From positions 1 through 38,056 of IMG/VR virus record IMGVR_UViG_3300032046_000087: a stretch of 38,056 bases of DNA; one strand, written 5' to 3'. This stretch comes from a virus. A program made the translations under genes and the position numbers. Below, in pieces: positions 23,181 to 31,599 of this stretch (within the stretch, counting starts at the first letter, position 1; every line of letters begins with the position of its first letter). Below the pieces are notes generated by a model, which saw nothing but the letters and a program-made list of their open reading frames with translations, searched no databases and was not told where the DNA came from.

Positions 23181-26100
23181 GTATAGACGACGTTCTTAAA
23201 AAGTACGGGCCGGAATCGGAACCGACGTCGATGCCGAAATCAGGCGTTGACGCGATTCTGGCCCGATATCCCGAAACTAGAAAGCCACGGAAACCCTGGT
23301 ACGCGGGGATTGGCACCGCCATCGAGACGACGAGAGCTGTAACGCCAGGTTTGCCACCGCCCAGTTGGGCGCGGGCGGGCGGCACAGCGGAACTTAAGGT
23401 GGGGATTGAAGGCATCGAACCTGCCGTAACGCGTGGAATGTCGAAGGTGATGGCAGTCTATCAAAGGCAGATGGAAAGAGCGGGCCGAGTACCCGTGATA
23501 GGGTCGATGGCGCGACTTGCCGAACGCGAAAGGGTAGGGGTTGAGGACGTGAACACCCTCATAGCCGCAGGGTTTGCATTGGCTGACTACGCGGGCAAGA
23601 AGGGCATGACGAAACTCGCAGAGGCGATCACGCAGCAGACGATACGTGGAAAGATGAGGCCCGAGAGCGTCACGGAACTCGCTGGACTTCTTGTGGGCCG
23701 ACCCATAGAGGAACCACGGTTGCCCATGATTGGGAAGTTGACGTCGCCCGTCAACCTGGCGTTTATTGCCGCCGGTGGCCTCGAGGCCATGAGGCATGGA
23801 GATATCGCCGAGGCGACGCGCATCAGGGCAAAGGCTGCACAGAGAAGGGCGGCAAAGATGGAAGCCGCGACTGGGGCTGCGGAGAGGTTAAGAGCTGGTG
23901 GGTTTAGGCCGACACCGACGGGGGTACAACCAGAGGCGTTGGGCCTACCTCCGGGAACCCCGATGGAGGCGTTACCCGCGAGGCAGGTGGGACCCGTTGC
24001 CGCAAAGACCTTGACCGAGGCACTCAAGGTCGTGAGAGAAACGAAGGCACGCGAACTCGTCGAGACCGTGGGGCAAGAGCAAAAACCAGAACTATACAAA
24101 GAGGTCCGGAGACTACTTGGGAAGGTTGAGAAGGCCGAGAAGAAGGCTAAACCAGGAGTCCCCACGCGACAACTACGAACGATTCCGGGTTACGGCGAAG
24201 AGACATTTAGACGCGGGTTAGGAGCGCGGGTCATTCCGCCAGAAGTACCAGGCCCCGAACCAGTAACGGCGGGACCGTCTATTCCCGTTCCTGTTGAGGC
24301 ACCGCGAGTGATCGAGGCGCCGGTAGGAACACGCGAGGCGATCCTTGGGTCTGAACGCGGGGCAATCCGTGCAGGTCTGCCGTCACGTGCCGAACGCGTT
24401 GCCGCAAGGTTAGGCAAGACCGAAGCGGAAGTTAGAAGAATAGAGGCGGAAATTCAAGGGGAAAGTCGCGGAGCAACACAACCCACCGTCAAGCAAGTCG
24501 AATTCCTACGCAGGTTCATCCGGGCAACCGAACAGGCCGTGGAACGAGGCGCACCGTCAGGCGTAAAAGATGTACTCAAAACTCTACGGGAGGAAAGGGG
24601 CGAATTCACTTTGTCCCCGTGGATGGCGGGAAGAATTGCGAGAGAGAAGGGATTGACGGCGCCGAAGATCGAGAAGGTAGTCGAGAGACTCAAGAAGGCG
24701 CAGAAGGAAGCCGGGCCGCAACCGCTACCTGGTGGACCCAAAAAGCCGCCGACTGACATCGAACGCGTCGTCACGTGGCTACGGAGCGAGAAAGGTGCGG
24801 TGGGTGGCGGAGGTCGTTCGGAACGAGCGATCAGGATTGCCATGAAAGAAGGCGGGTTGAGTGAGGTCGAAGCGCGTACGGCATTGAACGCACTCAAAAG
24901 AGAAGCGAAAGCCCTAGAGGCCGAGAAGTGGTTGACCCCAAGTCAGGCACGAGGGATCAAGCGTGCAGTTACCGCTCAGGAACTTGAAGGACTTACCAAA
25001 GGTGAGGTCAGCCAGGCACAAGTCAATAAGCTAATCAGGATGCTGCGCACACGCGCTAAGACGGGCGCGGCACAGAAGATAATAGAGAAAAGAACGGGTG
25101 CGAGAACTATAGGGAAGGAAGTAAGTTTCGAGGATCGTAAACTCATCGCTTCCGACCTACTCCAGGGCATTCCCGAAGGGCATAGACCGAACCTTCTCGC
25201 AAAGGCACTGGGTAAGGCCAGCATGAAGGAGATGGGGCCGGAGGAGATCGCGGGATATATCGAGAAACTCAAACGGATTCCTGGTATGGAGCGTTTGAAT
25301 CCCGTGGAGATGCTTATGGGTAGCCCGTACCGCATCTGGCCGCAGTTAGGGGAGAAGGCGTACGAAGCACAGAGATTGACACGGCAGTTCTTGGAGTCTG
25401 TGGATACGCGCGCACGTGAGGCGATGAAACCTATGAAGGGTGCGATGACTGACGAACGCAGGGGAGCGATATTCGATGCGATAGAGCACACCCTGAGAAC
25501 CGATCAGCCGTTGACACCGCAGTTGTTAAAGAGGATTGGAGAAGGGGCCGAGCCGTTTGTCAAGTTTGCGCGTGAACTCGGGGATGAGCTTTTCGGGATG
25601 ATGAAAGCCGTCAACCCGAGTATGAAATATAGGTACGGTCATATACTCCATTATTGGAAACGCACTGGATTCATAGACAAACTTCTGGGGCCAAAGAAGG
25701 GCGAATTAAAGCCCTGGGAGACAAGGTTCGAGCAGATGCCCGAGGGGTTGCCCGTTGGGACGACGATACGAACCGCTGGCGAAATGCCGCGAAAGGGGGC
25801 CCCCGGATTTGTGCGCGATCCGTTCGAGGCACTGAGGGCTGAGACTGCGCGCGTGGCCTTCAAGGTGCATTGGGAACCCGTACTGAGGGACTTCCGTGCT
25901 GCAATCGCCGAAGCCCCCCCGACGCACAAGATGGCTTTAGAGCAATGGATGGGATCACTTAAAGGACGTGAAGGGACAACCGACTGGGCGGTGCGTAACG
26001 GCCTACAGTGGATTTACGATAACGTCGGGTTGAAACGTCAGGCACCGTATAAACCCCTAACCCGTGGCGGGCGAAACCTGGTGGCGTTAAGATACAACGC

Positions 26101-27133
26101 CGTCCTATCCATGAATCCCGGCCCTATAGTCAAAAACTTCTTCCAACGGATCAATACTTTTGCAGAGTTTGGGGACGAGCCACGAGCGTATGCGCGAGGG
26201 CTTAGGAAGGCGCTTACGGGCGAGAGACTAAAACTTGCTAAGGAGCACGGAGTAATCGAGGACTTCGAGGCCAGGGAACTTTTACAGTCTTTCCGTGCAG
26301 GCGTCTTGGCAAAACTTCAGTCGGCGGGCATGAAGGGGTTCACATTGATGGAACGCTGGAACCGCGCCGAGGCGTTTAGCATCGGTTACGAATGGGGATT
26401 GGCAAAAGGAATGACGCCAGAGATGGCGGTGAAGGCAGGATTGAAGGGCGTTGCGGATACGCAGTTCCTCTACGGGAAGATCGGTATGCCAGCCGCCTTC
26501 AGGAATCCCGTTGGCCGCGTACTGCTACAACTTGGGTCGTGGCCCGTGAAACAAAGTGAATGGGCTTTGAGGCACGCTTCTGAAGCGATCAAGGCTGGAC
26601 AGGTGGGCGATACGAAGGAGGCTTTACGGCACTGGGGAGTGCTTGGTAGATACGCAATGCTCAACGCGGGCATCATAGTAGCGGCTGAGAAGGCCGGGCT
26701 CGATGTGCGAGACTTTCTGGGTTTAGGGCAGTTTGACTTTAGGAACCCGATGTGGTTAAAGACCCTGTGGACGGCAAAGAACCTTCCCACGAGTCCTGTC
26801 GCTCGCTACGAGTTTCTGCGCGAGCTCAAGACAAGTTGGCCCCCTGCGGGGGTAGCGATCTCAAAGGCCGTGAAGGTCGTGAGTGCGCCTACAACGCCAA
26901 GCCAGAAGGTTCTAGCGGTATTATCGGTGAGGACGAAGGAAAAGGGCCAGTTATCGAGGCTCTACGTACAGCGCAAACGCCTTCAGGAAAGGCAAGAGGT
27001 GTTCGGAAGAGAGAGACGCGCTGGAAAGGAAGTGGACCGACGTGCGGAAAGGTACGTTAGGATAGACTTGAGAAGAATCAACAGAGACATAGAGGAACTC
27101 CAATCGGAGACCGGAAAGCCGAGGGGACGATGA
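23177..27133 (+). CDS. large ejection-type internal virion protein
   Basis: The 1318-residue protein is the largest in the window. The N-terminal 450 residues have Pro-rich linkers between helices, and the middle is charged and helical. The C-terminal third contains RYNAVLSMNPGPIVKNFFQ and the block ERWNRAEAFSIGYEWGL, TQFLYGKIGMPAAFR, VLLQLGSWPVKQSEW, a pattern I know from large phage ejection or polyvalent proteins. No lytic transglycosylase motif was seen. It starts at GTG in GTGA overlap. It probably helps convey DNA through the host envelope. Confidence 0.7.
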   Translation: MSIDDVLKKYGPESEPTSMPKSGVDAILARYPETRKPRKPWYAGIGTAIETTRAVTPGLPPPSWARAGGTAELKVGIEGIEPAVTRGMSKVMAVYQRQMERAGRVPVIGSMARLAERERVGVEDVNTLIAAGFALADYAGKKGMTKLAEAITQQTIRGKMRPESVTELAGLLVGRPIEEPRLPMIGKLTSPVNLAFIAAGGLEAMRHGDIAEATRIRAKAAQRRAAKMEAATGAAERLRAGGFRPTPTGVQPEALGLPPGTPMEALPARQVGPVAAKTLTEALKVVRETKARELVETVGQEQKPELYKEVRRLLGKVEKAEKKAKPGVPTRQLRTIPGYGEETFRRGLGARVIPPEVPGPEPVTAGPSIPVPVEAPRVIEAPVGTREAILGSERGAIRAGLPSRAERVAARLGKTEAEVRRIEAEIQGESRGATQPTVKQVEFLRRFIRATEQAVERGAPSGVKDVLKTLREERGEFTLSPWMAGRIAREKGLTAPKIEKVVERLKKAQKEAGPQPLPGGPKKPPTDIERVVTWLRSEKGAVGGGGRSERAIRIAMKEGGLSEVEARTALNALKREAKALEAEKWLTPSQARGIKRAVTAQELEGLTKGEVSQAQVNKLIRMLRTRAKTGAAQKIIEKRTGARTIGKEVSFEDRKLIASDLLQGIPEGHRPNLLAKALGKASMKEMGPEEIAGYIEKLKRIPGMERLNPVEMLMGSPYRIWPQLGEKAYEAQRLTRQFLESVDTRAREAMKPMKGAMTDERRGAIFDAIEHTLRTDQPLTPQLLKRIGEGAEPFVKFARELGDELFGMMKAVNPSMKYRYGHILHYWKRTGFIDKLLGPKKGELKPWETRFEQMPEGLPVGTTIRTAGEMPRKGAPGFVRDPFEALRAETARVAFKVHWEPVLRDFRAAIAEAPPTHKMALEQWMGSLKGREGTTDWAVRNGLQWIYDNVGLKRQAPYKPLTRGGRNLVALRYNAVLSMNPGPIVKNFFQRINTFAEFGDEPRAYARGLRKALTGERLKLAKEHGVIEDFEARELLQSFRAGVLAKLQSAGMKGFTLMERWNRAEAFSIGYEWGLAKGMTPEMAVKAGLKGVADTQFLYGKIGMPAAFRNPVGRVLLQLGSWPVKQSEWALRHASEAIKAGQVGDTKEALRHWGVLGRYAMLNAGIIVAAEKAGLDVRDFLGLGQFDFRNPMWLKTLWTAKNLPTSPVARYEFLRELKTSWPPAGVAISKAVKVVSAPTTPSQKVLAVLSVRTKEKGQLSRLYVQRKRLQERQEVFGRERRAGKEVDRRAERYVRIDLRRINRDIEELQSETGKPRGR

Positions 27134-27918
27134 GAACGCGAGCGTTACTGACCTTACTGGCGTTACTGACGTTTGCCGCATGTCCCGCGTGGGCGGTCAA
27201 GGAGCGCATCTACCTCCAGCGGCCCAACAGAACGACGTGGGTAGGGGCAAACGTGAGAGCGTACCCGTGCGGAGATAGTTGCGGGACGTGCCTAACGGGC
27301 GGACTGGCAGCGCATGAGGACGCAGTGAAGAACGGAGTCTACTACTGGAGTGGTATAGACACCGTGGCGTGCTACGACGTGTACGCAAATGGGGTCTTGA
27401 TTCTCGACTCAACGGCTATAGGTACGGTCTACGGAGCGGGGGTGGGGCCATACATCGACCCGGACTCTGCACACATCGGCGTTGCGAGGATTGATACGCT
27501 CTACGTCATCCACGCCGAGATCGACACGGTGTACCTCACGTACGGCTTGGGCATATCGTTCAAAGCCGATACGATCTGGGCATTCAAGTACTTACGGTCG
27601 GACGATTCGGTTGTGGTTAAAGGCGGTATGACGATCTTAAAAGACCTACTCGTATCGGAAGACATAGGCGCACATGGGGTTGCAAGCGATTCGGCCACTG
27701 TCGCTACGTGGTTCGACCTTAATGGTTCAGGCGACGTGGCGGGAACACTGACGGGCAAGAGGGTGTGGCCTGACACCGTAAGAGTCAACTACAAATTCGT
27801 TGTGCCGGTTTTTGCAGGCGATCCTGGAGACCTGATCGTGGGTATGTTGTGGTACAATAGCACGGCACAGAGATTGTCATACTACGATGGCGCCGTGAGG
27901 AGACTCGAACAGGAATGA
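27130..27918 (+). CDS. exported protein with LSYYDG C-terminus
   Basis: The ATG overlaps the previous stop. A signal peptide (MRTRALLTLLALLTFAACPAWA) precedes a beta-rich, Tyr/Asp/Thr-rich 240-residue mature part. FAAC could be a non-ideal lipobox. The C-terminus MLWYNSTAQRLSYYDGAVRRL shares WYN-x(2-3)-A-x2-LSY-x-DG with the next protein, a motif seen at the ends of phage fibre-like proteins. It may be a fibre-like lipoprotein placed on the host surface. Translational coupling links it to the next gene. Confidence 0.65.
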   Translation: MRTRALLTLLALLTFAACPAWAVKERIYLQRPNRTTWVGANVRAYPCGDSCGTCLTGGLAAHEDAVKNGVYYWSGIDTVACYDVYANGVLILDSTAIGTVYGAGVGPYIDPDSAHIGVARIDTLYVIHAEIDTVYLTYGLGISFKADTIWAFKYLRSDDSVVVKGGMTILKDLLVSEDIGAHGVASDSATVATWFDLNGSGDVAGTLTGKRVWPDTVRVNYKFVVPVFAGDPGDLIVGMLWYNSTAQRLSYYDGAVRRLEQE

Positions 27919-28688
27919 GAAAGGTGGCATTGATCCTCGCCCTGCTGTTGATTCCCACCCTGGGTTATGGGGCTGAACACTACTACGCGATCGCGGCGAC
28001 TGCCACGCGCACGGGATACGTCTACAACAGCGACCCCAACTGGGACAACACGTGTGCGCTCACAAGTCGGTCGGCTTGGAATTCCAACGATCCAGGTGTG
28101 GCTAGGATTCGTGCAGGGTTACCATCGGCTCGCGTCGCCGTCCACAGGGGCTACGTTAGTTTTCCACTCGGCGCAATCGGGGCAGGCGAGATCGTCAAGT
28201 GGGCTCAGGTGAGACTTACGGTCGATGAGGTTGCGGATACGTTCCACACAGGAGACGTTCTTTTCTATCGTGATACGTGCTGCATCGGGACGTCGTGTTC
28301 GGGCGCCCTGGCAGCGTCGGACTCGAACCAATGTACGAATTACCTGACAACGGTTGCGTGGGGCGATCTGCCAATGGCTGGAGATTCCTTGAGGATCGAC
28401 GTCCCCGCTACCGCGATCCTTTTTGGCCCAGCCAATACGTTCGACTTGAGGATGGTAGGAAGCCGGGAGGCGGATATCTGCGATTCGAGCGAAGTCTACA
28501 AGGTGGGGACTGACCGCGTGAGGTTTAACGGAGCCCAAGAGGATACGGTGAGCAAGCGGCCCGTACTCTACGTTACGACCGTTGACGGCCCTGAGTGCGT
28601 TGAACCCGGCAGAGTGTGGTACAATGCCGCAACGGGCCAGTTGTCCTATTGCGACGGATACTTCATTTGGAGACTCAAAGAAGAATAG
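27915..28688 (+). CDS. exported DNRLRE-like protein, paralogue of 15787-16572
   Basis: The 257-residue protein has a clear signal peptide (MRKVALILALLLIPTLGYG). The mature region carries TATRTGYVYNSDP, GYVSFPLGAIGAG and KRPVLYVTT, matching the layout of the protein at 15787. It is Cys-rich in the middle, which suits an oxidising compartment or virion exterior. The last 27 residues (RVWYNAATGQLSYCDG) repeat the end of the preceding protein, so the two may share a partner. The start overlaps the preceding stop. Confidence 0.65.
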   Translation: MRKVALILALLLIPTLGYGAEHYYAIAATATRTGYVYNSDPNWDNTCALTSRSAWNSNDPGVARIRAGLPSARVAVHRGYVSFPLGAIGAGEIVKWAQVRLTVDEVADTFHTGDVLFYRDTCCIGTSCSGALAASDSNQCTNYLTTVAWGDLPMAGDSLRIDVPATAILFGPANTFDLRMVGSREADICDSSEVYKVGTDRVRFNGAQEDTVSKRPVLYVTTVDGPECVEPGRVWYNAATGQLSYCDGYFIWRLKEE

Positions 28689-28704
28689 AAACGGAGGTGA
28701 TCTC

Positions 28705-29295
28705 GTGAGAAAGATTCTTATGATTGCGGTCTCCCTGGTACTCGTGGCGACGGTGGTCCAAGCGAAAGTTTTGACGTATCAGGTTGGCGGCAGGGCGAGT
28801 TCGAGTGCTGACCAGAAGTGGAAGGCGATGCTGCTTACTTGGACGACCGGTGGGCTGGACTCGACAGTAATTTCCGTGCTGAGTGATACGACGGCGGCTG
28901 ATGAGGACACGACAAACGCCTTTGATGTAGGCGGGCTTTTTGCAGGGTCGCCAAGGGATACCGTTGGCCTTCTTTTCTTTCATACGGTTGCCGATACCGT
29001 GATTGACAGCCTTCGTTTTGCCGTGGACTACTCGATTGATGGGACGACCTGGATTGCAGGCACGTACTGTGCATACTTCTCTGCCGCCACGTATAACGGC
29101 GCGACGGGTGTAGCCGATAGCACGGTGGCTAAGTACGTTCTGGGGAATCCTGGTGTGGCTGGTGGTATGCAGATATTTGCACCACTGCACAGGGTGAGAG
29201 TGAGTTGTCCCGTTCAGGTAGCTGGGATCGGGGTGACGCTCCAGGACAAGAAACTCAAGGCGTTGACGGTAACCGCTTTCTTCGGCGGGAGGTGA
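28705..29295 (+). CDS. exported beta-rich hypothetical protein, 196 aa
   Basis: The GTG at 28705 has a near-perfect GGAGGTGATC site, so it is chosen over the upstream frame opening at 28582. MRKILMIAVSLVLVATVVQA is a Sec signal peptide. The mature part is Thr/Asp/Val-rich, likely beta sandwich, and ends VTAFFGGR. It is the third exported protein in a row. Function unknown. Confidence 0.65.
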   Translation: MRKILMIAVSLVLVATVVQAKVLTYQVGGRASSSADQKWKAMLLTWTTGGLDSTVISVLSDTTAADEDTTNAFDVGGLFAGSPRDTVGLLFFHTVADTVIDSLRFAVDYSIDGTTWIAGTYCAYFSAATYNGATGVADSTVAKYVLGNPGVAGGMQIFAPLHRVRVSCPVQVAGIGVTLQDKKLKALTVTAFFGGR

Positions 29296-29305
29296 GTAAA
29301 ACTCG

Positions 29306-29593
29306 ATGGAGAAATGGGGGATACCCGCACTCACGTGTCTCCTGGGTTCCGTAGGGACGTTCGCCGTTTTCATTTCCGCCCTTAGAGAGCGAGTGCGCGC
29401 GTGCGAGAAGGACGATAAGGCCATGAAAGAGAAGTGCGCTGAAATCCAGGAACGGAAAGAGACCGAACGGGTGGAACTCAAGGAGACGTTGGAGAAACTC
29501 GCGGGGAACGTGGGAGATCTGAAAACCGACGTAACGAAGCAGATCAGCGACCTCACACTCGAAGTGCGGTTGATGAACGGAAAGGGGCGATAA
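29306..29593 (+). CDS. membrane-anchored coiled-coil protein, lysis-region
   Basis: The 95-residue protein has one N-terminal transmembrane helix (about 6-24) and a long charged coiled coil (about 30-85). This architecture is shared by inner-membrane spanins and by small holin-associated proteins. It sits directly upstream of the amidase. GGAGGTGAG lies about 13 nt before the ATG, a longer spacer than usual. A spanin role is inferred from shape and neighbours only. Confidence 0.6.
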   Translation: MEKWGIPALTCLLGSVGTFAVFISALRERVRACEKDDKAMKEKCAEIQERKETERVELKETLEKLAGNVGDLKTDVTKQISDLTLEVRLMNGKGR

Positions 29594-29596
29594 CCC

Positions 29597-30115
29597 ATGC
29601 CACTCGTAATAATCCCTGATAGAGGCAAGAGCCACCACATCGGGGAGAATAAGATCAAGGCGGTGGCGCTACACCATAGCCTCACGACTGATGGCGTGAC
29701 CCTGACCAAGGACGACATCACGGTGGACCACATGGGGCTCGTCCCCTGGTCGCGTTGGTTGGCTCACCCGATGGACCTGGACGGGTACCACGCCTACTGT
29801 GAACTCGTGGATCGCTATTATGAGATCATCGTGGGGCGACCGGAGACGTGGGTGGGCGGTCACTGTCCGCAGGGCGACATGAACGATAAAAGTTTTGGAC
29901 TTTGCTTCATCGGGAACTTTGATCTGGCGCCGCCCCCAGACTTGCAGTTGCTCGTGGCTATCCGAAGGATAATCGTGCCGGTAATGTACCGGTACGACTT
30001 GAGCATAGACGCGGTTAAGGGGCACGCGTACTATGCCAACGATGGAAGGACGTGTCCCGGTAAACTCTTCCCGTGGGATCGGTTCTACGGGATGATAGAG
30101 GAGGAGATCGGATGA
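29597..30115 (+). CDS. N-acetylmuramoyl-L-alanine amidase (endolysin)
   Basis: The 172-residue protein matches the Amidase_2/PGRP fold (T7 lysozyme type). Expected zinc ligands are H26 (in AVALHHS), H143 (in KGHAYYAN) and C153 (in RTCPGK). The core strand SFGLCFIGNFD is at 99-109. It cuts the amide between muramic acid and the stem peptide of murein at lysis. No signal peptide is present, so a holin is required; a holin-like gene follows. Confidence 0.88.
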   Translation: MPLVIIPDRGKSHHIGENKIKAVALHHSLTTDGVTLTKDDITVDHMGLVPWSRWLAHPMDLDGYHAYCELVDRYYEIIVGRPETWVGGHCPQGDMNDKSFGLCFIGNFDLAPPPDLQLLVAIRRIIVPVMYRYDLSIDAVKGHAYYANDGRTCPGKLFPWDRFYGMIEEEIG

Positions 30116-30666
30116 CTAGAACGATTCTTGTGGCCGTGATTTTGCTTTTGGTGACGATGCCGTGCTGCGCAAGCCAGAAAGCGCTTACGGTTGGCGCAAG
30201 TCTAAGTGGCGTGGCTACGAACGGAACGGTGACGAGTACCAGCACCAGCATCGACCTGGGAACGCTCATATACACGGAAAACTGGTTGTTCAACATGGGA
30301 ACCCAATTCCCGTTGGCGACGGGGGATCCCCTAGAACCATCACCATCCCACGGAGCATTTGGTGTGGGGTATATGTTCGGAAGGAACGCGCTTTTGCCGA
30401 GGCCGTTTATCATGGCTGGAGCCGACGCGATTGCCCTAGACGACGTGATTCACGGGGGCCCGAAACTTTCAGCGGGACTCTCGAAACCCATCGAGGACGC
30501 AACGCTCTTGACGGTTGGGCCTTACGTATCGTACATACCAGCGACAAAGCAGATGTTCTACGGGATCGTGGCTCAACTGTACGTCAAACTAGGCGCATCG
30601 ACGGCACTGCCCACGCGTGCAGGAGCTGGCGGACAAACGCCGAGAGGACTTTTCCCAGCGAACTAG
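30112..30666 (+). CDS. exported protein between amidase and holin
   Basis: The ATG overlaps the amidase stop and follows GAGGAGGAGATC. The 184-residue protein has a signal peptide (MTRTILVAVILLLVTMPCCAS). The mature part has alternating beta segments (GYMFGRNALLPRPFIMAG, LYVKLG), which suggests a beta-barrel or periplasmic beta protein. A role in outer-membrane disruption is plausible from position. The double Cys at the cleavage region makes a lipoprotein possible, though the lipobox is poor. Confidence 0.55.
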   Translation: MTRTILVAVILLLVTMPCCASQKALTVGASLSGVATNGTVTSTSTSIDLGTLIYTENWLFNMGTQFPLATGDPLEPSPSHGAFGVGYMFGRNALLPRPFIMAGADAIALDDVIHGGPKLSAGLSKPIEDATLLTVGPYVSYIPATKQMFYGIVAQLYVKLGASTALPTRAGAGGQTPRGLFPAN

Positions 30667-30808
30667 AGTAGAATCGCCGTAGACGCACAGGGGAGGCTTA
30701 GGAGACACTCCAAGGTTTCCCAGGTCTATGCCTCAAACGAAGGCCGGATCGCCTACGCTGGGCGGCTGGCCTTTACTGGAGCGTGACAATCGACGAGGGG
30801 GTGAGATC

Positions 30809-31018
30809 GTGAGCGCAGGAATTCAGACAAGCGAGTTTTGGGTAACCTTGGTGATCGCGGTTATAACTGTCGCGGGAGCCACAGCGGGATTGCTAACGGG
30901 CAAACTCACCGCGGAACAATGGCTGATGGCAATGGGTTTTGTAACCGGCGGCGGTGGCGTGTACGCCCTTGCCAGAGGCATAGCCAAGACTAACGGCGGG
31001 GAGGCGATCGGAAAATAA
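30809..31018 (+). CDS. holin-like membrane protein
   Basis: The GTG at 30809 has GGGGGTGAGATC upstream and is preferred over ATG 30728 in the same frame. The 69-residue product has two hydrophobic segments (VTLVIAVITVAGATAGLL and MGFVTGGGGVYALA) around a short loop, and ends in RGIAKTN. This matches small phage holins that open the inner membrane for the amidase. The 140 nt upstream contain no clear gene. Confidence 0.7.
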   Translation: MSAGIQTSEFWVTLVIAVITVAGATAGLLTGKLTAEQWLMAMGFVTGGGGVYALARGIAKTNGGEAIGK

Positions 31019-31022
31019 CCCC

Positions 31023-31051
31023 TTGACAACCGTCGTGGCTCCGACTATAAT
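31023..31051 (+). promoter_or_regulatory. perfect consensus sigma70 promoter
   Basis: TTGACA (31023-31028) and TATAAT (31046-31051) both match the consensus fully and are separated by exactly 17 nt. Transcription should begin near 31058. This is the strongest promoter seen in the window. It begins a second block of rightward genes, right after the late (lysis) block. Confidence 0.9.
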
Positions 31052-31057
31052 GGAAGT

Positions 31058-31181
31058 GTAAAGGGGGCCATGACGTGAACAGAGCAACATCAAAATCGAA
31101 GACCAAGGCAAAGGCCAGAGGGCCGGATACTTCCACGGTTCACGGTGTGGTCCCCATCCGGCCTTTTCCTTTGCCGTTTTT
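31058..31181 (+). ncRNA. candidate small RNA or attenuator leader with intrinsic terminator
   Basis: A transcript from the consensus promoter would end in a long hairpin. Outer stem: GGCAAAGG (31107-31114) with CCTTTGCC (31168-31175). Inner stem: GGCCGGAT (31121-31128) with ATCCGGCC (31156-31163). AGAG/TTTT pairs join the two, leaving only a CC bulge. GTTTTT follows at 31176-31181. The result is a roughly 125-nt terminated RNA, or a leader that regulates read-through into the downstream genes. Promoter and hairpin are seen; the RNA is inferred. Confidence 0.65.
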
Positions 31182-31203
31182 GTTTGGAGGAGATCGTGAT
31201 TGA
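31075..31203 (+). CDS. doubtful 42-aa ORF across the terminator hairpin
   Basis: A GTG start follows AAGGGGG and ends at TGA 31201-31203, overlapping the next gene by 8 nt. The product is basic at the start (SKSKTKAKARG) and Pro/Phe-rich at the end. The frame spans the whole terminator hairpin, so translation would interfere with hairpin folding. That could make it a leader peptide, or it could be a chance frame. Confidence 0.3.
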   Translation: MNRATSKSKTKAKARGPDTSTVHGVVPIRPFPLPFLFGGDRD

Positions 31204-31405
31204 GACGTGGATCGTGATTCGCCTGCTTGGACGGAGTGGTAAACCTAGGTCGGTAAGGAGAAAATACTGGGGCAGAGGCAAGACACTCAACGGTACCGGG
31301 GTACACATCATTGAGGAACCCGGTGCGGTCCGCGAACCGCCACTCGTCCTGACCGACGCCGAGTTCACCGTACGTTTTGTCTGTTTTGAGGCGGAGAAAA
31401 CATAA
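31196..31405 (+). CDS. hypothetical protein, 69 aa
   Basis: GGAGGAGATC precedes the GTG start at 31196, which fixes it over the longer frame from 31145 that overlaps the hairpin. The basic protein begins IETWIVIRLLGRSGK and ends FTVRFVCFEAEKT, with beta-like strands. It is the first clear gene after the consensus promoter and terminator. Function unknown; early expression is inferred. Confidence 0.65.
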   Translation: MIETWIVIRLLGRSGKPRSVRRKYWGRGKTLNGTGVHIIEEPGAVREPPLVLTDAEFTVRFVCFEAEKT

Positions 31406-31599
31406 TGTTACATGGGAAGCAAAATGGGCCGCCCGCATCCTACCTGGGTGCTTCTCACCCAACGCATCTTGCCTGTCAGCCGCGCCACGGGGACAAGGAC
31501 ACCGCAGGACCAACGAAACCGTGGCGTCGAATCACTACGCGGGCGGCCATAATAAGGAGAGAGAATGAAAGAGAACAAACCGAGGCTAGAGATTGTTGA
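31405..31599 (+). CDS. doubtful 64-aa ORF overlying a structured RNA element
   Basis: An ATG overlaps the previous stop and follows GGAG. The product is rich in His, Pro and Arg, looks unstructured, and coincides with the inverted repeats of 31427-31548. It also overlaps the next gene by 35 nt. I think the RNA structure, not this protein, explains the sequence. Confidence 0.25.
   Translation: MLHGKQNGPPASYLGASHPTHLACQPRHGDKDTAGPTKPWRRITTRAAIIRRENEREQTEARDC
31427..31548 (+). ncRNA. candidate structured RNA, three perfect helices
   Basis: GGCCGCCCGC (31427-31436) pairs perfectly with GCGGGCGGCC (31539-31548) and encloses two more helices: GGGTG/CACCC (31446-31450 with 31456-31460) and CGCCACGG/CCGTGGCG (31483-31490 with 31519-31526). 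The result is a three-way-junction-like fold of about 122 nt. It ends 16 nt before the ATG at 31565. No tRNA, hammerhead or known riboswitch pattern was matched by eye. It may be a cis-acting leader or an RNA-processing site. Confidence 0.55.

Noticed and set aside
30740-30774. AAGGCC/GGCCTT inverted repeat before the holin
   Set aside because: Only 6 bp with a 22-nt loop and no U run; too weak to call a terminator.
31521-31536. T-loop-like GTCGAATCAC in the structured RNA
   Set aside because: No acceptor, D or anticodon arm fits; the enclosing stem is 10 bp and no CCA follows.
31427-31548. Hammerhead ribozyme
   Set aside because: GAAAC and GTC are present, but no CTGATGA core was found upstream.
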